Numbered from the stretch's first letter, positions 46,215-60,108 are shown. The stretch: 64,000 bases of DNA from Hermatobates lingyangjiaoensis (GCA_026182355.1 JAPFBL010000048.1:620001-684000), one strand, 5' to 3'. Numbers and translations are program-made. The notes: generated by a model from the sequence alone, not told the origin.

Positions 46215-48150
46215 GAAACAAAAAATTATTATTCTTCATCATTTAGTAAAACAATTATAATTAATGCCTGTAAAAGCAATAATAAAAAAAATTAGAGAAG
46301 AATAAATAAGCTTACATTTTCTGTTGAAAATTTCAAGCATGTTACATGTATTTATAAAAAATAGTAGATTTTAAAAAATTATTAGAATCAGAATTGCATA
46401 AACAAATTAAATCAATAATTTTTCGTGTTCTTTGTACCTTAATTAATTATATTGAAAATTACAATAATTATTTTTAGAAATAAATTATTATTCTTCATAA
46501 TTTAGGAAAACCATTATAATTAAAGTTTAGAAAAGCAGCGGAACAAAAATGTTGCCAAATTATATAGGAATAAATGAGGTTACATCTCCTGTTGGGTGGT
46601 CTAGTATAAATATTTTACTCAAATTTATCCCTTTAAGTGCTTACTCGAAGGTTCACCAAATCTAATGTTGAAAGGTTAAATTTGTTTCCCCCACAATACA
46701 AACAACAAAAGAGGAATTTCAGTAATAGATACTGTTGTTCAACTATTCTCCCTGTTAGGGTAAATAAATGAAGCGTATTTCATTTTAAAATATTTCTTTA
46801 CAGTATAAATATTTTATCTGAGCCTCTTGAAAGTATATTGATTTGTTCTAAGAATGCTGTGATGTCTATATTACATTTCCGTTCAAAGCAAATACTAAGC
46901 AATAAAACTAATATTTACCAAGTTTATAAATTGTTCACTTAAATATAACAATGGACTACACAACATTATGATAGAGAATAGGAATTACCAATTTCTTACC
47001 ATTCAGAATGTTTGTTTATTATTGATTATTTTGGTATTTGCATATAGAAGTCGATCTGAAATATAATCTGTCGGTTTGCCTCCGATTTTAGAAAACATAC
47101 TCTTCGGATATCAAGTGGCATAATTTTAGTTAACATACTCAAGATTATTAGTTCAATATATAAATATTATTTTAATTTAGGAATTTCACTGAAATATCTT
47201 CTTAAATCTTCTTTTCTACTGATGCTCTTCCTGCCTTACCTAGTAACCAGTTAGTTGAATACTAACTGTATTAACGCCAATTCCTAGATGTACAAATTGA
47301 TAAGAAGTACACCAGTTGATTTGTTTGTAGACCAGACGAATATCTTGAATTTTACCCAACTTGGGTGAGAACAAACAGCCGCTAGGATGGTAAAAGAGTA
47401 TCGACTTATTTTAAGAGTTTCGGATAGAACTGCGCACCAAAGATTTTACTGAATCTGCTCAGCTACAGCTAAGGTCAGTGCCTTTTGCCCCTGGTTCAAT
47501 GAACCTGTGGATACATAGCCAATGCAACCTGCGGATATGGCTGCATGGCCCCACTGGGGGCAATACTTTGTATGTAAGATCTATGTTGCACTTTTTTTCT
47601 TTCTTTGACTGTAGGAAAGAACATTTTTGTATGCTATCTTAATATGAAATAAGTGTGCTTGTCATGGCGGCTGCGGCACTTTGAATACCAGAATGGTGAC
47701 AACAAAGGGACTTCTGATTGGATTGCATCGACTTTCCGACTGACGTTTGACCAATTACAGTACAAAAATATCATTTACACCATATCCTCCCTCAGGTTTA
47801 CTGCTGAAAACCAAACGGAACTGACTCTAAACTACTCAATTCTATGACCCAGCAACCACAAGACCAAAGAAAGACGGAGGCAAAGTTTACAACACTAAGT
47901 GGAACCGAAAGTTAACTATAGCAACATGAATTCAGTAAAAGTAGGGCTTTTTCAGTCCAACTACTAATTAAAACATACACTATCAAAGCATGCTAAATGA
48001 TTTGTTGATTGGTTGTTGGACAACTGAACAGATTTTGACTCATTCTTTCTTTATTCAACTGCGGCGCTAGGAGTGCTAGGCAGCAAAGCGTAGTGAAGCT
48101 CAGGCTAGTACAAGTAAGAGACCACGAGGTATAGAATGATATACACATGT
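46215..48150. other. AT-rich DNA, no supported gene
   Basis: A moderately GC-richer stretch (47340-47900) has short frames with no recognisable domain. Confidence 0.4.
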
Positions 48151-48202
48151 TGGGGAAAGTATCATGTCTCCACACAAAAAGGTTTATTATAAAGACACTA
48201 AC

Positions 48203-48235
48203 AACGCGTTTTGAACACTTGATGTTCTTCTTAAG
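48203..48235 (-). ncRNA. Hammerhead-like motif, F8 (degenerate core)
   Basis: Minus strand: TTAAGA-type core, A, stem GAACA/TGTTC with loop TCAAG, AAA in place of GAA, self-complementary ACGCGT, T. Stem II is perfect, but G12 and core bases are changed, so it is probably dead. Confidence 0.4.
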
Positions 48236-48669
48236 GTTACGTCCAAAACGTATATGCATATAGAAGCTTTAGTAACATCGGGGTGAATTCATTAAAATTG
48301 AATACAATATCAGAATGTTGAATATTTGACTGTTGAGTGATAACATGGATATAATATTAAAACGGCTTAATTAATTCTTAACTTTAAACAACATACAGAA
48401 ACATGTTCTAATTTATAAATAAAATAGATTATTAATTACCTGCTCTGTTGGGGTAGTTATTCAGTGGATAAGACCAAACAAATTAAAACTATTTAAATCT
48501 ATTTAAACTTTGGTCTATCTAAATTAAAACAAAAAGAGATATGTTGGTAGGTCTGAAGTTGGGCGTTGGAAGGTCTGAACTTAGGCATTTTCTTTTGTTT
48601 TTTTTATTTATAGTTGATAAGTGCATCGTCTACTAGGATATTAGCACTGTCTGATTTTGTTCGATTCTC

Positions 48670-50130
48670 TAGTTCCTCATACTTTGTTGTACAGATTTAT
48701 TTCCTTCAGGAATGATGTCACTTCACTGGAATATTTATTATTCAATTTTGATGGCATGCCTGCAGACATCCTTTCTTCCTCTAATTGTGGGCATTCATCA
48801 ACTAAATGAGCCACCGTCAACACATCTTTACATTTTGGGTATGAAGGTCTTAGTTCTTTGGATAACGGGTAACTATGTGTGGCTCCCGTGTGACCTGTAC
48901 GTAGGTGGTTTAATATTAGTTTCTCGATTTCCTGTTCCAGTGTCCACTGTTGTCCCAATTGATCCCATTATTTTCCGAAGTTGAGTGGTTTCTTCATTCC
49001 ATTCGGTTTTCCATCCTGCCATATTACTTTTAAATTGTTCTTTCTGATGTCATTTAGCCTCACAGCTATTATATTTCTAGTTTCTCTGTTAGTTGCTTCC
49101 TTGGTTGCTCTGTCTGCTTTATCATTTCCTTCAATACCACATGGCTTGGTGTCCAGGCAAATGAACCTGCTTTTTCCTAATATTTAGGTCATGGAGGCAT
49201 TCATTTAATAATTATAGGATCTTTTAAATTTTGTTCTTCTAGGGCTGGCAATGCCAACATGGAATCTGAAATAATCAAATTCTTTAAGTCTGATTCTGTA
49301 TGGCAATAATTTATTGCTTTGTATAAGGCTATTAGTTCGGTTGTATAAAAACTGGTTACAGGAGACAGGACCCACGACCTCTGTGAGTTATCTACATATA
49401 TCGCGCAGCCCACTCCAGCTGGGGTGCGAAATCCATCTGTATATATGTGTTTATATTCCCTATATTTATTTCACAACTCTTTGAACAGATCTTTATAAAT
49501 ATGCGGTGAAGTGTCAAATTTGGATATTTTCCTAGATCTAAATTTATATTCGTCTTTGGTAAGAGTCAGGGAGGATGATTTGAATCTTCACAAGGAAGAA
49601 CCTTCACTTGTTTGACGGCGAGTTTCTTCATCAGTTCTCTCCCTATAATGTTTAATGGGTCTAAAGACGAGAATATTGGTCTAATTCACCCTCTTTTAAG
49701 AAATCGCTATGAAGAAAGTGGTTAGGCTTTGATCTTAGACCTTAAACATAAGTAAGGGTGAGCACATCTCGCCTGTATTTCTGAGGCATAATCCCTGCTA
49801 AAATATACAATGATTTAGATGGGCTCGTTCTGAAGGCTCCTCGTGCTAGATGTAGTCCTTGTGTAATAAAAGAGTCCAAAGGTTTCAATCACGATGGTCT
49901 GGCTGAACCATACACTTGACTTCCATAGTCGACCCTCGATCTAATCATTGAGTTCACTACTTGGGTTAGGCAGCCTTGGTCTGCTCCCCCACTTAACGTT
50001 GGATAGCACTTTTAAAAGATTGAGTGATTTTTTACTTTCAGTAATCAATGTGTCGATGTGGGCACGCCATCTTAAACGGTGTCTGGTACTAAACCCAAGG
50101 AACGATGTGTTTGTTTATATTCAATTCTTG
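48670..50130 (-). mobile_element. LINE with RNase H domain, 3' half
   Basis: Minus-strand order: RT C-terminal region (50130-49640), RNase H (49413-49201), then a Cys/His C-terminal motif (48958-48677). RT followed by RNase H points to the I/Jockey-like group of non-LTR retrotransposons. 5' truncated and broken. Confidence 0.8.
48677..50130 (-). pseudogene. LINE polyprotein remnant (RT end, RNase H, Cys/His motif)
   Basis: Readable blocks on the minus strand: SLNLLKVLSNVKWG; after a frameshift VDYGSQVYGSARPS, then a stop, then GLHLARGAFRTSPSKSLYIL. In the RNase H part are GCAIYVDNSQRSW, TTELIALYKAINYC (Glu of the active site) and LIISDSMLAL (Asp). The C-terminus has LRTGHTGATHSY, CKDVLTVAHLVDECPQLEEE, a CxxC/HxxxxC-type motif usual at LINE ends. 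Multiple stops and shifts. Confidence 0.8.
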
Positions 50131-50149
50131 ATTCACCTATAAACGAATC

Positions 50150-51460
50150 TGGTACAGAATGTTATTTTCGTTTTTTCTTTTGTTGAGTTTCCCTCTTGAT
50201 CTTTAATTGGTACTGTATTTTACCTCGTATCTTGCCATTCACATTGCACCATTCACAGGGGTGTAAAATTTCGTAAAGAAGAGTTGAAAGTAAAAGACTC
50301 GTAAAAGAAAAAAAAAATACTTCTATATCTATCACATCATTGCAGATCCATCAGAAAGAGTTTTCAGTACTTTCGATCCACATGCTTAAACATTTCTTTT
50401 CTGCTATGAAGAATAAAATTTGATAGTTCTAAAGTAGAATCAGAAACTGTTACTACTGCAATTTAAGAAATATAGATATTTGAATATTTAATTTTGTTAT
50501 TTATCATGAAAAGGTAAGATATTTTTCTCCATGTAGATTTTTAAGTCATAAACACGTACACGATTTTCGGAATAACCATATACTTTGTAGAAAAAATTCT
50601 GATTAGACAAAGCCTGAATAAATAGCATACTGGAAAAATAAATTTCCTGATGAAATTTCTAATGACGGAACTACTTTGAGGTTGAAAGCAGTAACTTTAA
50701 TACTGTGGTTTATAGTTTGTCAATAAAGGACTCTCACTGTTCGCCTTAAAGGCTAAATCCTTCCTGTGCTCTTCTACAAGTAATAGAACAATGAAAAGGG
50801 GTTTTGGAAGAACTTCTTCCAAACGTGATCTAAATTACGGAACACAGTGGGACTATATATTTTATTATCGACTTTATTCTAAAATATGCTTCAAGAAAAT
50901 ATTATGCAACTGATGTGTATATGTAGATGTAGAAAAAATTATAGAGATAAGTAGGCAAAAAAAATATCTATTGGTAGATTTTTAATTAAACTATACAGAT
51001 TGCATTCTAAAGTAGATAGTTTTAATCCGGATTCACTTTTCTCTAAACTTCGCTGACAGTCATTCAAATTGATAAATGTATAATGAAGTCCTTTCCTATA
51101 GAATTTCACAATAGTATTCAAACACTAACTGGATGACGTACACTGTCCATTCATAAGTAGAGTCAAGACAACCTATGTGCTATTGTAGTTCAACAGGATC
51201 AAATGCAAACACAGGTCAGTAGCTTTAGAGAACAAAAGATTCAAATTATAAACATAGTTTATGAATAAAAAAAAATATGATATAGACAAGAAAATTCATA
51301 AACATTCTGGACAAATAGGATGTATTCGAAATTTCGAGATAAATTGTATTCACGATTATGTTTATAAAGTAAAAGCTGAGCTATGACCAGTCAATTTTGC
51401 TAAAGTTGACATAAATGTCAAAATGAATTCTTCTTATAATAAGAATTTCACATTAATAGT
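50150..51460. other. AT-rich DNA, no gene
   Basis: Nothing recognised. Confidence 0.4.
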
Positions 51461-51469
51461 ATTCTAAAA

Positions 51470-53945
51470 AATCTGGAGATGTTACGTACTTTCAACTTTA
51501 TTATAGGTAAAGTTACAGTAGTGTATCAAGTTATAGCAACTATAATGTTACTTTTGTAGTATTACAAAGATGATGCCATATAATTTCATAGATACTATAG
51601 AGTATAGTAGTTTAGGAGAAAGAAAAGTGATTTGTAATATAATTAAGGGACTGCTTTTGTTTCATACCATGATGCTTAATACTTACGCTACTACTACATG
51701 AATAGTTCAGAAAAATTACTTCCATTTAAAACAAAAGAAACTCTGGGATTTTCCTCATAAACATGATAAATTCCGTCAAGAAATTTCGAGATAAGATATT
51801 TTTCACGATCTTTGATCATTTATAATAAAGTAACAAAGTCTGGAGTAAGTGTACATTCTTCAAAGAATTTTTCACTATTGAATGTGATTTATAGAATTGT
51901 ATACTGAATCTTATGGTTCGTATTTTTAATAAACATTACTTTTTTGTTTCCTTAATTTAAAAATCATATATACCAATATCTAAATCGGAGCAAGTGTTAG
52001 TCTTTCATTCCTGTACGTGCTAGTACTCAGTTATAATGTTGCTGTAAATTGTATCACTTGATCAATATACATGCTTACTTTTTAGTTACTAGCTTTATAG
52101 TTTGGATGCATTCATAATATTCATTGAAGCAATAAATATTAGACTAGTAATAACACTTAGTGAAAAGAGAAAAGGATTGATTATCGTGTTAAGAAATAAC
52201 TCCTCTTCCTAGAGGAGAAGGGTCAATGCCTTCACACTGTCAATATCAGTAGCCAAATAATACTGTGATGTCATAAACACAAAATAATTTACAACTGATA
52301 TCGATTTTCGTTCAGGCATATCTACATTGTAATATTTTCAGACAAATTTTCCCATTTAAAACAAAAAAAAAACTCCTATTTTTCCTCATAAACATCAGAA
52401 AAATCCAAGGAAATATATAATAGATAATTTTTTAATTAAGATCATTTTTAATTTCACAAGTAGGATAATTACATTCTTCAAAGAATCTTTTCCATTTTGA
52501 ATGGTGATTTATAGAATTATTATACTGGGAATCTTATGGCTTCCTATTATTTAATAAAATTACTTTTTTTTTCCTTAATTAAAAATCATATATGTATACC
52601 AATATGCTCTGAGCAAGTGTTATCTTTTTCGAACGTGCTGTACTCTGTTATAATGTTGCTGTAAATGTATATTGAGAAAAAAGTATTTTAGTACTGAGCT
52701 TTTATAGTTTGGAGCTTCTAATTTTTGAAAGCAATAAATATTAGACTAGAAAACTATTAGTAAAAAAACTAGATAATTATCTTCAAACATAACTCCTCTT
52801 CCTTGAGGAAAGGGTCAATTCCTCACACTTCAATATCATCCAAATAATACTGTGATTCATAAACACAAAATAATTTACAACTGATATCGATTTTCGTTCA
52901 AGGGTGCAATATATAGATTGATTAGAGTATTTTGTGGAACAAATCTGTCTTACCATGGAAAGCAAACGATATTTATATTTATTATCTGTGATTTTCTTTT
53001 ATGTAAAAATGTTATTCCTTTTACATCTCATACAAGTCAGTAAATTATTTAATTTTTTTCCATTTTAAACATCAATTTTATCTCTTTGGATTCGCTCAAA
53101 AAATTTCCAAGTAAATGTAAACAATGTATAAAAATATCAAAAATTCGACAAGTATATCAGGTGATCCCTTAATCTAGGATAAACAAACAGTTTTTATAGC
53201 TTTATTGCTCATTGCTATAATTGAAATTTATTAATTTTTTTTATGAATTGCTAATTAAACGTTCCATGTTTGGTCAAATTTTCATTATTATTTAATGAGC
53301 CGTTTAGCGTCAAAAAACATTGTCTGAAAACAGAAATCGTACTTTAACGCCCCTTTGGTGAATGTAATTTTGAAAAAAATTATTTGAGCTCATTTTTCAT
53401 ATAATGTTCTATTTATAAGCATAGTATCATTTTGATCGATTAGACGGTATGGCTTGTAGCTTTTGAGATTGAGTTATAAGTCAAAATTTTTACATTTTAT
53501 TGAAAAAAAAAAACAATATTTCCCGTTGTTTTAAAATTCTGAATATATTTTTCTTTTATTCAATTTGTAAGGTCAAAGATAATGACAAAATTTTAAAGCT
53601 CTGGCATTAGCAATATTTTGCTCTGGACAAAAATGTTTTCTAAAAACTAGTTTTTGGCCAAAAAAGTAACTTTCCCGTCATGCATAATTCTTCCCAAATA
53701 ATAGGGATCATCTACATTATGATCTCCATCTTTGTGTAAAATATCAACGTGATCCATCAAAGATTCTGGACCGTAGCGTGGTAACAAGCAATGCTAACAC
53801 ACTCACCCACCCACCCACACACACACACAGACATCATTGAGAAAACATCATAAAACGACTTCTGGGACATCAACACATATAATTCCGTCAAAATTTCGAG
53901 ATCGATTTTTTTCACGATCACTACACTTTACTTATAGTAAAGTAA
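51470..53945 (+). mobile_element. Family A repeat with internal duplication
   Basis: Begins with a CTGGAGATG-type start near 51474 and ends at CACTTTACTTATAGTAAAGT near 53941. It contains GGTAACAAGCAATGCTAACA, a CACCCACC run and CATATAATTCCG. A segment of about 51855-52330 is repeated at about 52470-52905. Confidence 0.6.
51855..52905. repeat. Direct duplication, about 610-bp period
   Basis: Shared landmarks in both copies: CATTCTTCAAAGAAT, CAATAAATATTAGACTAG, ACACAAAATAATTTACAACT, ATCGATTTTCGTTCA. The second copy differs mostly by small deletions. Confidence 0.75.
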
Positions 53946-53949
53946 AAAT

Positions 53950-54575
53950 ATAATTTCGAAATGGGTTTTCAAAATTTAGAGGACTGTATTTGTGCTTTAT
54001 GGACATAAGTCTACATGTAAACCAGTTTCAATTGTTTCTACAGAGTCTTTGTTTGGATTAAGTGAAAATCCGTATTGTTTCAGAGCAGCAGGGTTCCTTT
54101 TTACCGGAATAGGTCATTCCGTTCGGGAATACTGTGCCCTCAGCCTTTACATGTTCTCTTTTTCAAATGTTTGCACTTGTAAAAGAATGAAACATCTGAC
54201 TCATAATCTCCTGACCATTTAACTTATTCAATAGTTGTTGAGTTGATTTTGCTAGTTTATAAGTACTCCTAACATTCGGTGATCATTAGAGCATTTCCAG
54301 TTCCATTTTATCATGCACTAAGTGATAAATTACTTTTCCGAATCAATAATTTATTCAAACAGGAAACACTAATATTAATTCATTTTACATAAAAGTAATT
54401 TTCGGTGTATTTTGAACTTATATGGGTGTTGTGTATCACAAAATAGCAGTGTGATAATTATCATAAGAATGCTAAAATATATAATTAATATTTTAATAAA
54501 TTCACTTTTCCAACCAACAAGAAAATAAAATTAATTATTAAAAAAAATTATTATTTATATCAATTCTATATTTTA
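53950..54575. other. AT-rich DNA, no gene
   Basis: A 76-codon plus-strand frame (53992-54222) matches nothing known to me. Confidence 0.4.
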
Positions 54576-54579
54576 TGAA

Positions 54580-55010
54580 CTAGCAGATATGGCGGTCTTT
54601 GACGGTATTTTACATAAAATCAGAGATGATTCGTGGGATTTCAAAATATTATTAGAAACATTATAGAATAGAAGAAAACATATTTATTAGCACAGAGTTA
54701 AATAAGTACCTCTGTGTACACCACATTAGCTGTCTGTCCTTAGGTGTAAAGAAGAACTGAGAGTTAGATCCTCTGACTCTTAAGCAAGCAACATATAGTT
54801 GAACATGTGAGAAATACTTGGTCTAATTGGTCTATATCTTATGGTAGCTGAGTTTACTTGTGATCAAATTTTGAGGACAGACTGATAAACCAACAGACAG
54901 AAATTTTTCTAAGGGTAAGTTTTCCCTAACGTATGAAACGTAAAGATAACTTGAAATGAGTCAGTTTTAAGCAATGTTCATACAAAACCTTTCTTTTATT
55001 TATATAAACA
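54580..55010 (-). mobile_element. Helitron derivative (about 430 bp)
   Basis: On the minus strand it starts near 55010 with TTTATATAAATAAAAGAAAG, a close match to the element at 41400, and ends CTAG (54583-54580) before T. It carries more helicase sequence than the 321-bp copy. Confidence 0.7.
54655..54845 (-). pseudogene. Helitron helicase C-terminal remnant
   Basis: Minus strand reads FSHVQLYVACLRVRGSNSQF, matching motif VI of Helitron Pif1-like helicases (FxHGQLYVAxSRV). After a frameshift GQTANVVYTEVLI and a stop form the expected C-terminus. Everything upstream, including the Rep domain, is missing. Confidence 0.75.
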
Positions 55011-55014
55011 TAGA

Positions 55015-56725
55015 ATTGATTGAAATGAGTAATGTTATGTCATGTTACAGAATATAATTCTGAAATAAATGGTAGTATTATAATTCTATTATTGCATGAG
55101 CCTGTTAGCTTGAATAATGAATATTACAGGTTATTTACATTCGTAAATAACAGGTTATGTCCTGAGGCTGCAGGTCAATGCAGTTGCCAGTCACAACTCC
55201 GCAGTTTGATGGAAGCCAGGGCTCTTCCACAGACCCAAATGTGACTCATAACTCCCACGTTACTGTTATCTCTGGCAAAGCTCATTCTGCTCTCATGCAT
55301 TGACAACTTGATTTAGAATGATCCAAAAGATGCACTTACAGGAAGAATTCTATCTTCCAGGGTGTGATTAATACCGTCGAAGTGCGTGACTCTTTAAGAC
55401 TAACTCAAGTATTGTTCACAGTTAGATATGAGTGAGGAATATAGTAATGCCTAGAATGTTGCATTATGGAATCTGAGGAGAGTTGCGGCAGGGTATTGAA
55501 AAATGGTTATTAACAATGTTTCAAAAGTCATTCTTAAAAATTTTGAATTCATCCTATCTAAGATCTGAAATAGGCTCATTGTTCCTGGTTTTCGAGTTTT
55601 TTTGTTTTATTACGTAATACTTCTTAATTTCACACAATGCGTTTTGTTTTGCATACCCAGTGCTTTCAGAATACTTGAAAATCAACAAGTTTTATTTCAA
55701 ACTAATATCTATTTTTAAATAAGATGGTTTGTAAAATTAATAATAAGGACAGAAATTAAAGGAGAATGATGACAGTAGAAAAATGATGAAATCGATGGTA
55801 AGTTGATAGATGATAGCAACTGTTGCAACTATTTATTATAGATTGTTAAATTTTAGATTACAAAGACACTCAAGTACTTTTCATCAAATATACTTCTGAA
55901 AGTTGCATTTCAGAAGCGTCGATTACATCCCAATCAGATGTAACCGTTCTGTCCTCTTGAAAGCCAAGTCCATTCAATTAGTATTAACTAACTATCCAAT
56001 AGAATTCCAATCCTTAATTTGGTGACTACAAAGCCTCGTTGACAATACCTATGGAATGCAGTTACCACGTGGAACATGTAAAATTCTGGTTCAAATAAAT
56101 AAATTTCCTACAATTCAAGAAATATAAACGGAATTAATATTTAAAAAAATCAGTATTATTATATTAAAAATCAATTCTATACGTTCATACTTTTCTTATC
56201 TTTATTTCTCTAAATCAGTAAATTTTACGGTATTTGGGAAACACAATAAATTAATGTTGTCTTGCGAAGCAATCAACAACATTATACTGTTAATAGGGTT
56301 AGCAGAAATACATGTTGGTAACTCTCTTGCTTATATCTGTTGTATAGTCTGTGTGAACTGTCTGATCATAACAGAATATTGTGCAAGCAGACACAGTATA
56401 TACCTGTAAGTTCAATCAGCAACTGGATTGGAATATTATACCCCAGCAAAGTGTAAAGGTCTCTTGATGATCCTTGAACTTTCTTTGTTTTCGGACATTT
56501 ATATCATAGAATTTTAGGGTTTAGTACCATTTTCAACTACATCTGTAGTACATATTGAAGTATATATAATCATCAAAAAACTATAATATGTCAGCATTAG
56601 CAATAGGGACGTATTATTAATTTTATTTATGATGATTTCATTTCTGAGTAGTAATATTCAGCCAGACTCGTCTAAACTGTCATACGGGAACTTAACAAAC
56701 GAGTGTCATGATTTCCCTATTGCCA
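55015..56725. other. AT-rich DNA, no gene
   Basis: Nothing recognised; one 70-codon frame (55032-55244) is not supported. Confidence 0.4.
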
Positions 56726-56729
56726 TTAC

Positions 56730-58012
56730 TTAAAAAATCTGGAGTGGCCTACACTCAACTTTACTATAAGTAAACTTAATATCAAACTTCTTGGGTGTAT
56801 AATATATAACTTCCCATTTAAACATAATGTAAACATCTAAATGGGAGATGTTTATTACTCTTTTTTTCCTGAGATAGTACAGATAGTAATTGATCGACTT
56901 ATCAATATATAAGCTTATTTTTGTACATCACACAGCTGATAAAAATAACTTCATTAGTATAACTACAGCAGTAATAACATTTTTGAACAGCCAAAGTAAA
57001 AATTTCGTGATACGAAAAATCAATTACAGAGAACATGGCTTTTGTTCCAATAGTAAGTGGATTTCTTACATCGTTTACTTGTCCTCCTTCAACATTGAAT
57101 ATTTAAGTCACATTTTCAAATTAAAAACAGGAAAATACTCTTATTTTCTCTAAAAAACATCATAAACATTGAAGAAAAAATGTCTTTTTTAAGATAATTT
57201 ATAATTATGGATGTACAATAATTACATTTATTAATCTTCAAACGAAAGAGTCCAATTTTTAATTATGTTTTACATTTTTAGTCTTTTATAAAATTATTAT
57301 ACTTGAAATTTCATGGCTTCTTAGTATATAACAAAATCATTTTCCTTCCCTTTTGTCAAAAATCATAGATACCAATTTTTTCTGAGGGAGTGTTATCTTT
57401 TTCCTGCCTGCTGTACTCTGTTATAAGCTTGCTCTGAATGTAAATTGAGAAAAAATGTATTAATAATTAGCCAGTTTACATAATCAACTCAAAGTTGAAG
57501 CCAGATATTAAATACAATTGAAATCATTTGTAGTTGGGAGCTTCTCATTTTTGAAAATAATAAATATGAACTATCAGACTAGAATAGTGAAAAAACTGGA
57601 TATTTCTCAACAAACATATTCAATTTAAAATTCTGAATTTATTTTTAGTTTGTTGCGTTTGTAACCTCAAAATAATGCCAAAATTTCAAAACTCTAGAGT
57701 TAGCAGTTTGTGAGAAAAAAATGTTTTCTAAAAAACGGTTTTTGGCACAAAAAAAGTGACTTTCCCGTTATGCATAATTCTTCCCAAACAATAGGGATCT
57801 TCTACGCTATGGGACCCAGTTTTGTCAACTTGATCCATCAAAGATTCTGGACCGTAGCTTGGTAACAAGCAATGCTAACACACTCACCACACACACACAC
57901 ACACAGACATCGAAAAAACTTAATCAAACGACTTTTGGGACCTCAAAACATATAATTCCGTTAAAATCTCGAGATCGAATTTTTTCACGATCACTACTTT
58001 ACTTATAGTAAA
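56730..58012 (+). mobile_element. Family A repeat, shorter copy
   Basis: Starts CTGGAGTGGCCTACACTCAA with ACTTTACTATAAGTAAAC and ends CTACTTTACTTATAGTAAAG. About 1.28 kb, so it has internal deletions relative to 34895-36870. A second, partial family A start (58017-58085) follows immediately. Confidence 0.65.
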
Positions 58013-58085
58013 GTAAAAAAATCTGTAGTAACTTTCACTTAATTTTCCTATAAGTAAACATAATATTACACTTGTGGATAATCAA

Positions 58086-59765
58086 TTGAGTTTTGGTTTT
58101 ATTTTGATATGGTTTCGTGTAGTACTAGTATCATTCTCTCAGGTAAAATAATCATATTATTAAATTCATCGACAACCAATTTAATGGTTTTCATCGATTT
58201 ATTATGGCTACGTCCATTTAATTTGCTAATTAAATAAACTTAAAATAATTGATCTAGAACAATCTCAGTTGCAATTAAACTGAGGCTATCAGCTAATATA
58301 TCTGGTACACGGATTTTCCAGTTTAACTTTTATCTAAAGAAAATTTCAATATATTTCAGTACCTTTGATTGTTTTATTTTAGTATTTTGTAATAATAAAC
58401 TACTTAACAAGTAGTTTCTTTTTTCTTTAGAAGATATAAGAACTATTTTAGATAGAATTATATGTAGACCTTTTTGAGTTACTCTTCTTTCAAAAATTTG
58501 GAGATGTTGCGACATAAGCTCAATGGCTGTACTATTGAACATTTATATTCTAAAAATAACAAGATCATAGTCATCTCCTTGAGTACCGTAATATTGATTA
58601 TTTACAGTATCTAGAATGTAGTCCACAAATAATTACCACGATAGGGGTAACAGTACAACTTCCTAAGGGTAACTCCTACTAGTCACATTTTCAAATCTGT
58701 TAAATGCTGTACTTAAACTATTTATTCTTGCCAAAATTGTTGTAATCCATTCTTTAATTCTTCATTTAAAACCCCTATATATTAGTTCTCATTCACTCAA
58801 TTCTAAAATATATTATCGAAAACTCTTTCAATATTTAAGGAGCAGCCCAGAGTGAAACATTAAAAATTTTTTTGTTTTTGTTAACCAACGTTTTTTGAAC
58901 CTATTGTCTTTTTTGAACGAAAAAAGTAATCTATTGATTTACCTTTCAAATATTTTATCAATATGAAGATTCTTATTTATCAAAAACTTCTCATATTACT
59001 ATTTAATCACATCAAAATAAAATAAAAACTGAATGTATTGTCAACGAGTTTGATATTATGTTTACTTAAAGAATAGTTAAGAATAAGACACTCAACATTT
59101 TAATAGTTATATTGCAATTTCTGGTAATTAAAATTTATTGTAATTTCATTGGATGTTACTAAATTGAGATGTAAAAATCAGAAAATATACCATAACAATC
59201 TTTTTTGTCCATAATTTTCAACAAAACAATATTCAGCTCAGCCTCCCAATATGTGTTTTATTAGGTATAATTTCATTAAGATCTGTCACCGGCGTCACTG
59301 TTTCTTGTCTAATAGTTTCCAAAAATTGTGGGAACACATCTTTGAAAGTTCTTCAAAATAAAATCATTTTTTTCTGGAATAAAATTGATTTAAATTGCTT
59401 AAAGGGGATACAAAATTTATTAAAATGTATTTTGCGCAGACGTATTTTCGTTCCATTTGAAGGAGTCAGTTGAAGGTGCAGAAATAGTCAAATTTACTAA
59501 ACTCTTTTATAAAGGTCCTTCTATTTTGTTCTGTATAATTATACAGGAAAGAATTAAGAAAAGAGGATTTACGTCACTAATAATGAAACCATAACATTTG
59601 AGTGAAGACATTTGCGCGCAAGTAAGTTAAGAAACTTATTAATGTTTTGGCAGCAGTTTCATGAAGAATCGCACTGTTGATGAGTACAAGTTTCAGGCTT
59701 TCGTTATTCGTATCTTTTTGAAAATAAAGTAAACCTATAATATTAGTTTCAATTTTAATATTTAA
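58086..59765. other. AT-rich DNA, mostly featureless
   Basis: Only a diverged family A fragment at about 59160-59370 is visible. Confidence 0.4.
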
Positions 59766-59769
59766 TAAC

Positions 59770-60108
59770 GGGAAGGACACTAAAAGACAGATTCAAAGAA
59801 CACATTAAAGACTACACCAACAACACAAACAGATCAAACTATGCACACCACTTAAACAAATTTGGACATAACCCAGACAGTATGGAAAACATAATGGACT
59901 TACTACAGACAGGACAAAAAGGACAACGAATGAACATATAGGAACAAATAGAAATATACAAACATAAAATGACAGACAATATAATCAATGAACAAACAAA
60001 CCACCAAACCGACATTTTAACAAAACCACTAATAGCATTTAAAAGACGACACAAGGAACTGGAAATAGATAATGAAATAAGAAATAAAAGGAAAAAACAT
60101 AGCAATTA
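59770..60108 (+). pseudogene. PLE endonuclease C-terminal part
   Basis: Frame reads TGRTLKDRFKEHIKDYTNNT, NRSNYAHHLNKFGHNPDSME, then a stop after RMNI, then continues EQIEIYKHKM to the terminal KKHSN stop. The Arg of RFKEH and the His-rich YAHHLNKFGH segment are typical of PLE GIY-YIG domains. The GIY and YIG strands themselves are lost by truncation. Confidence 0.8.
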
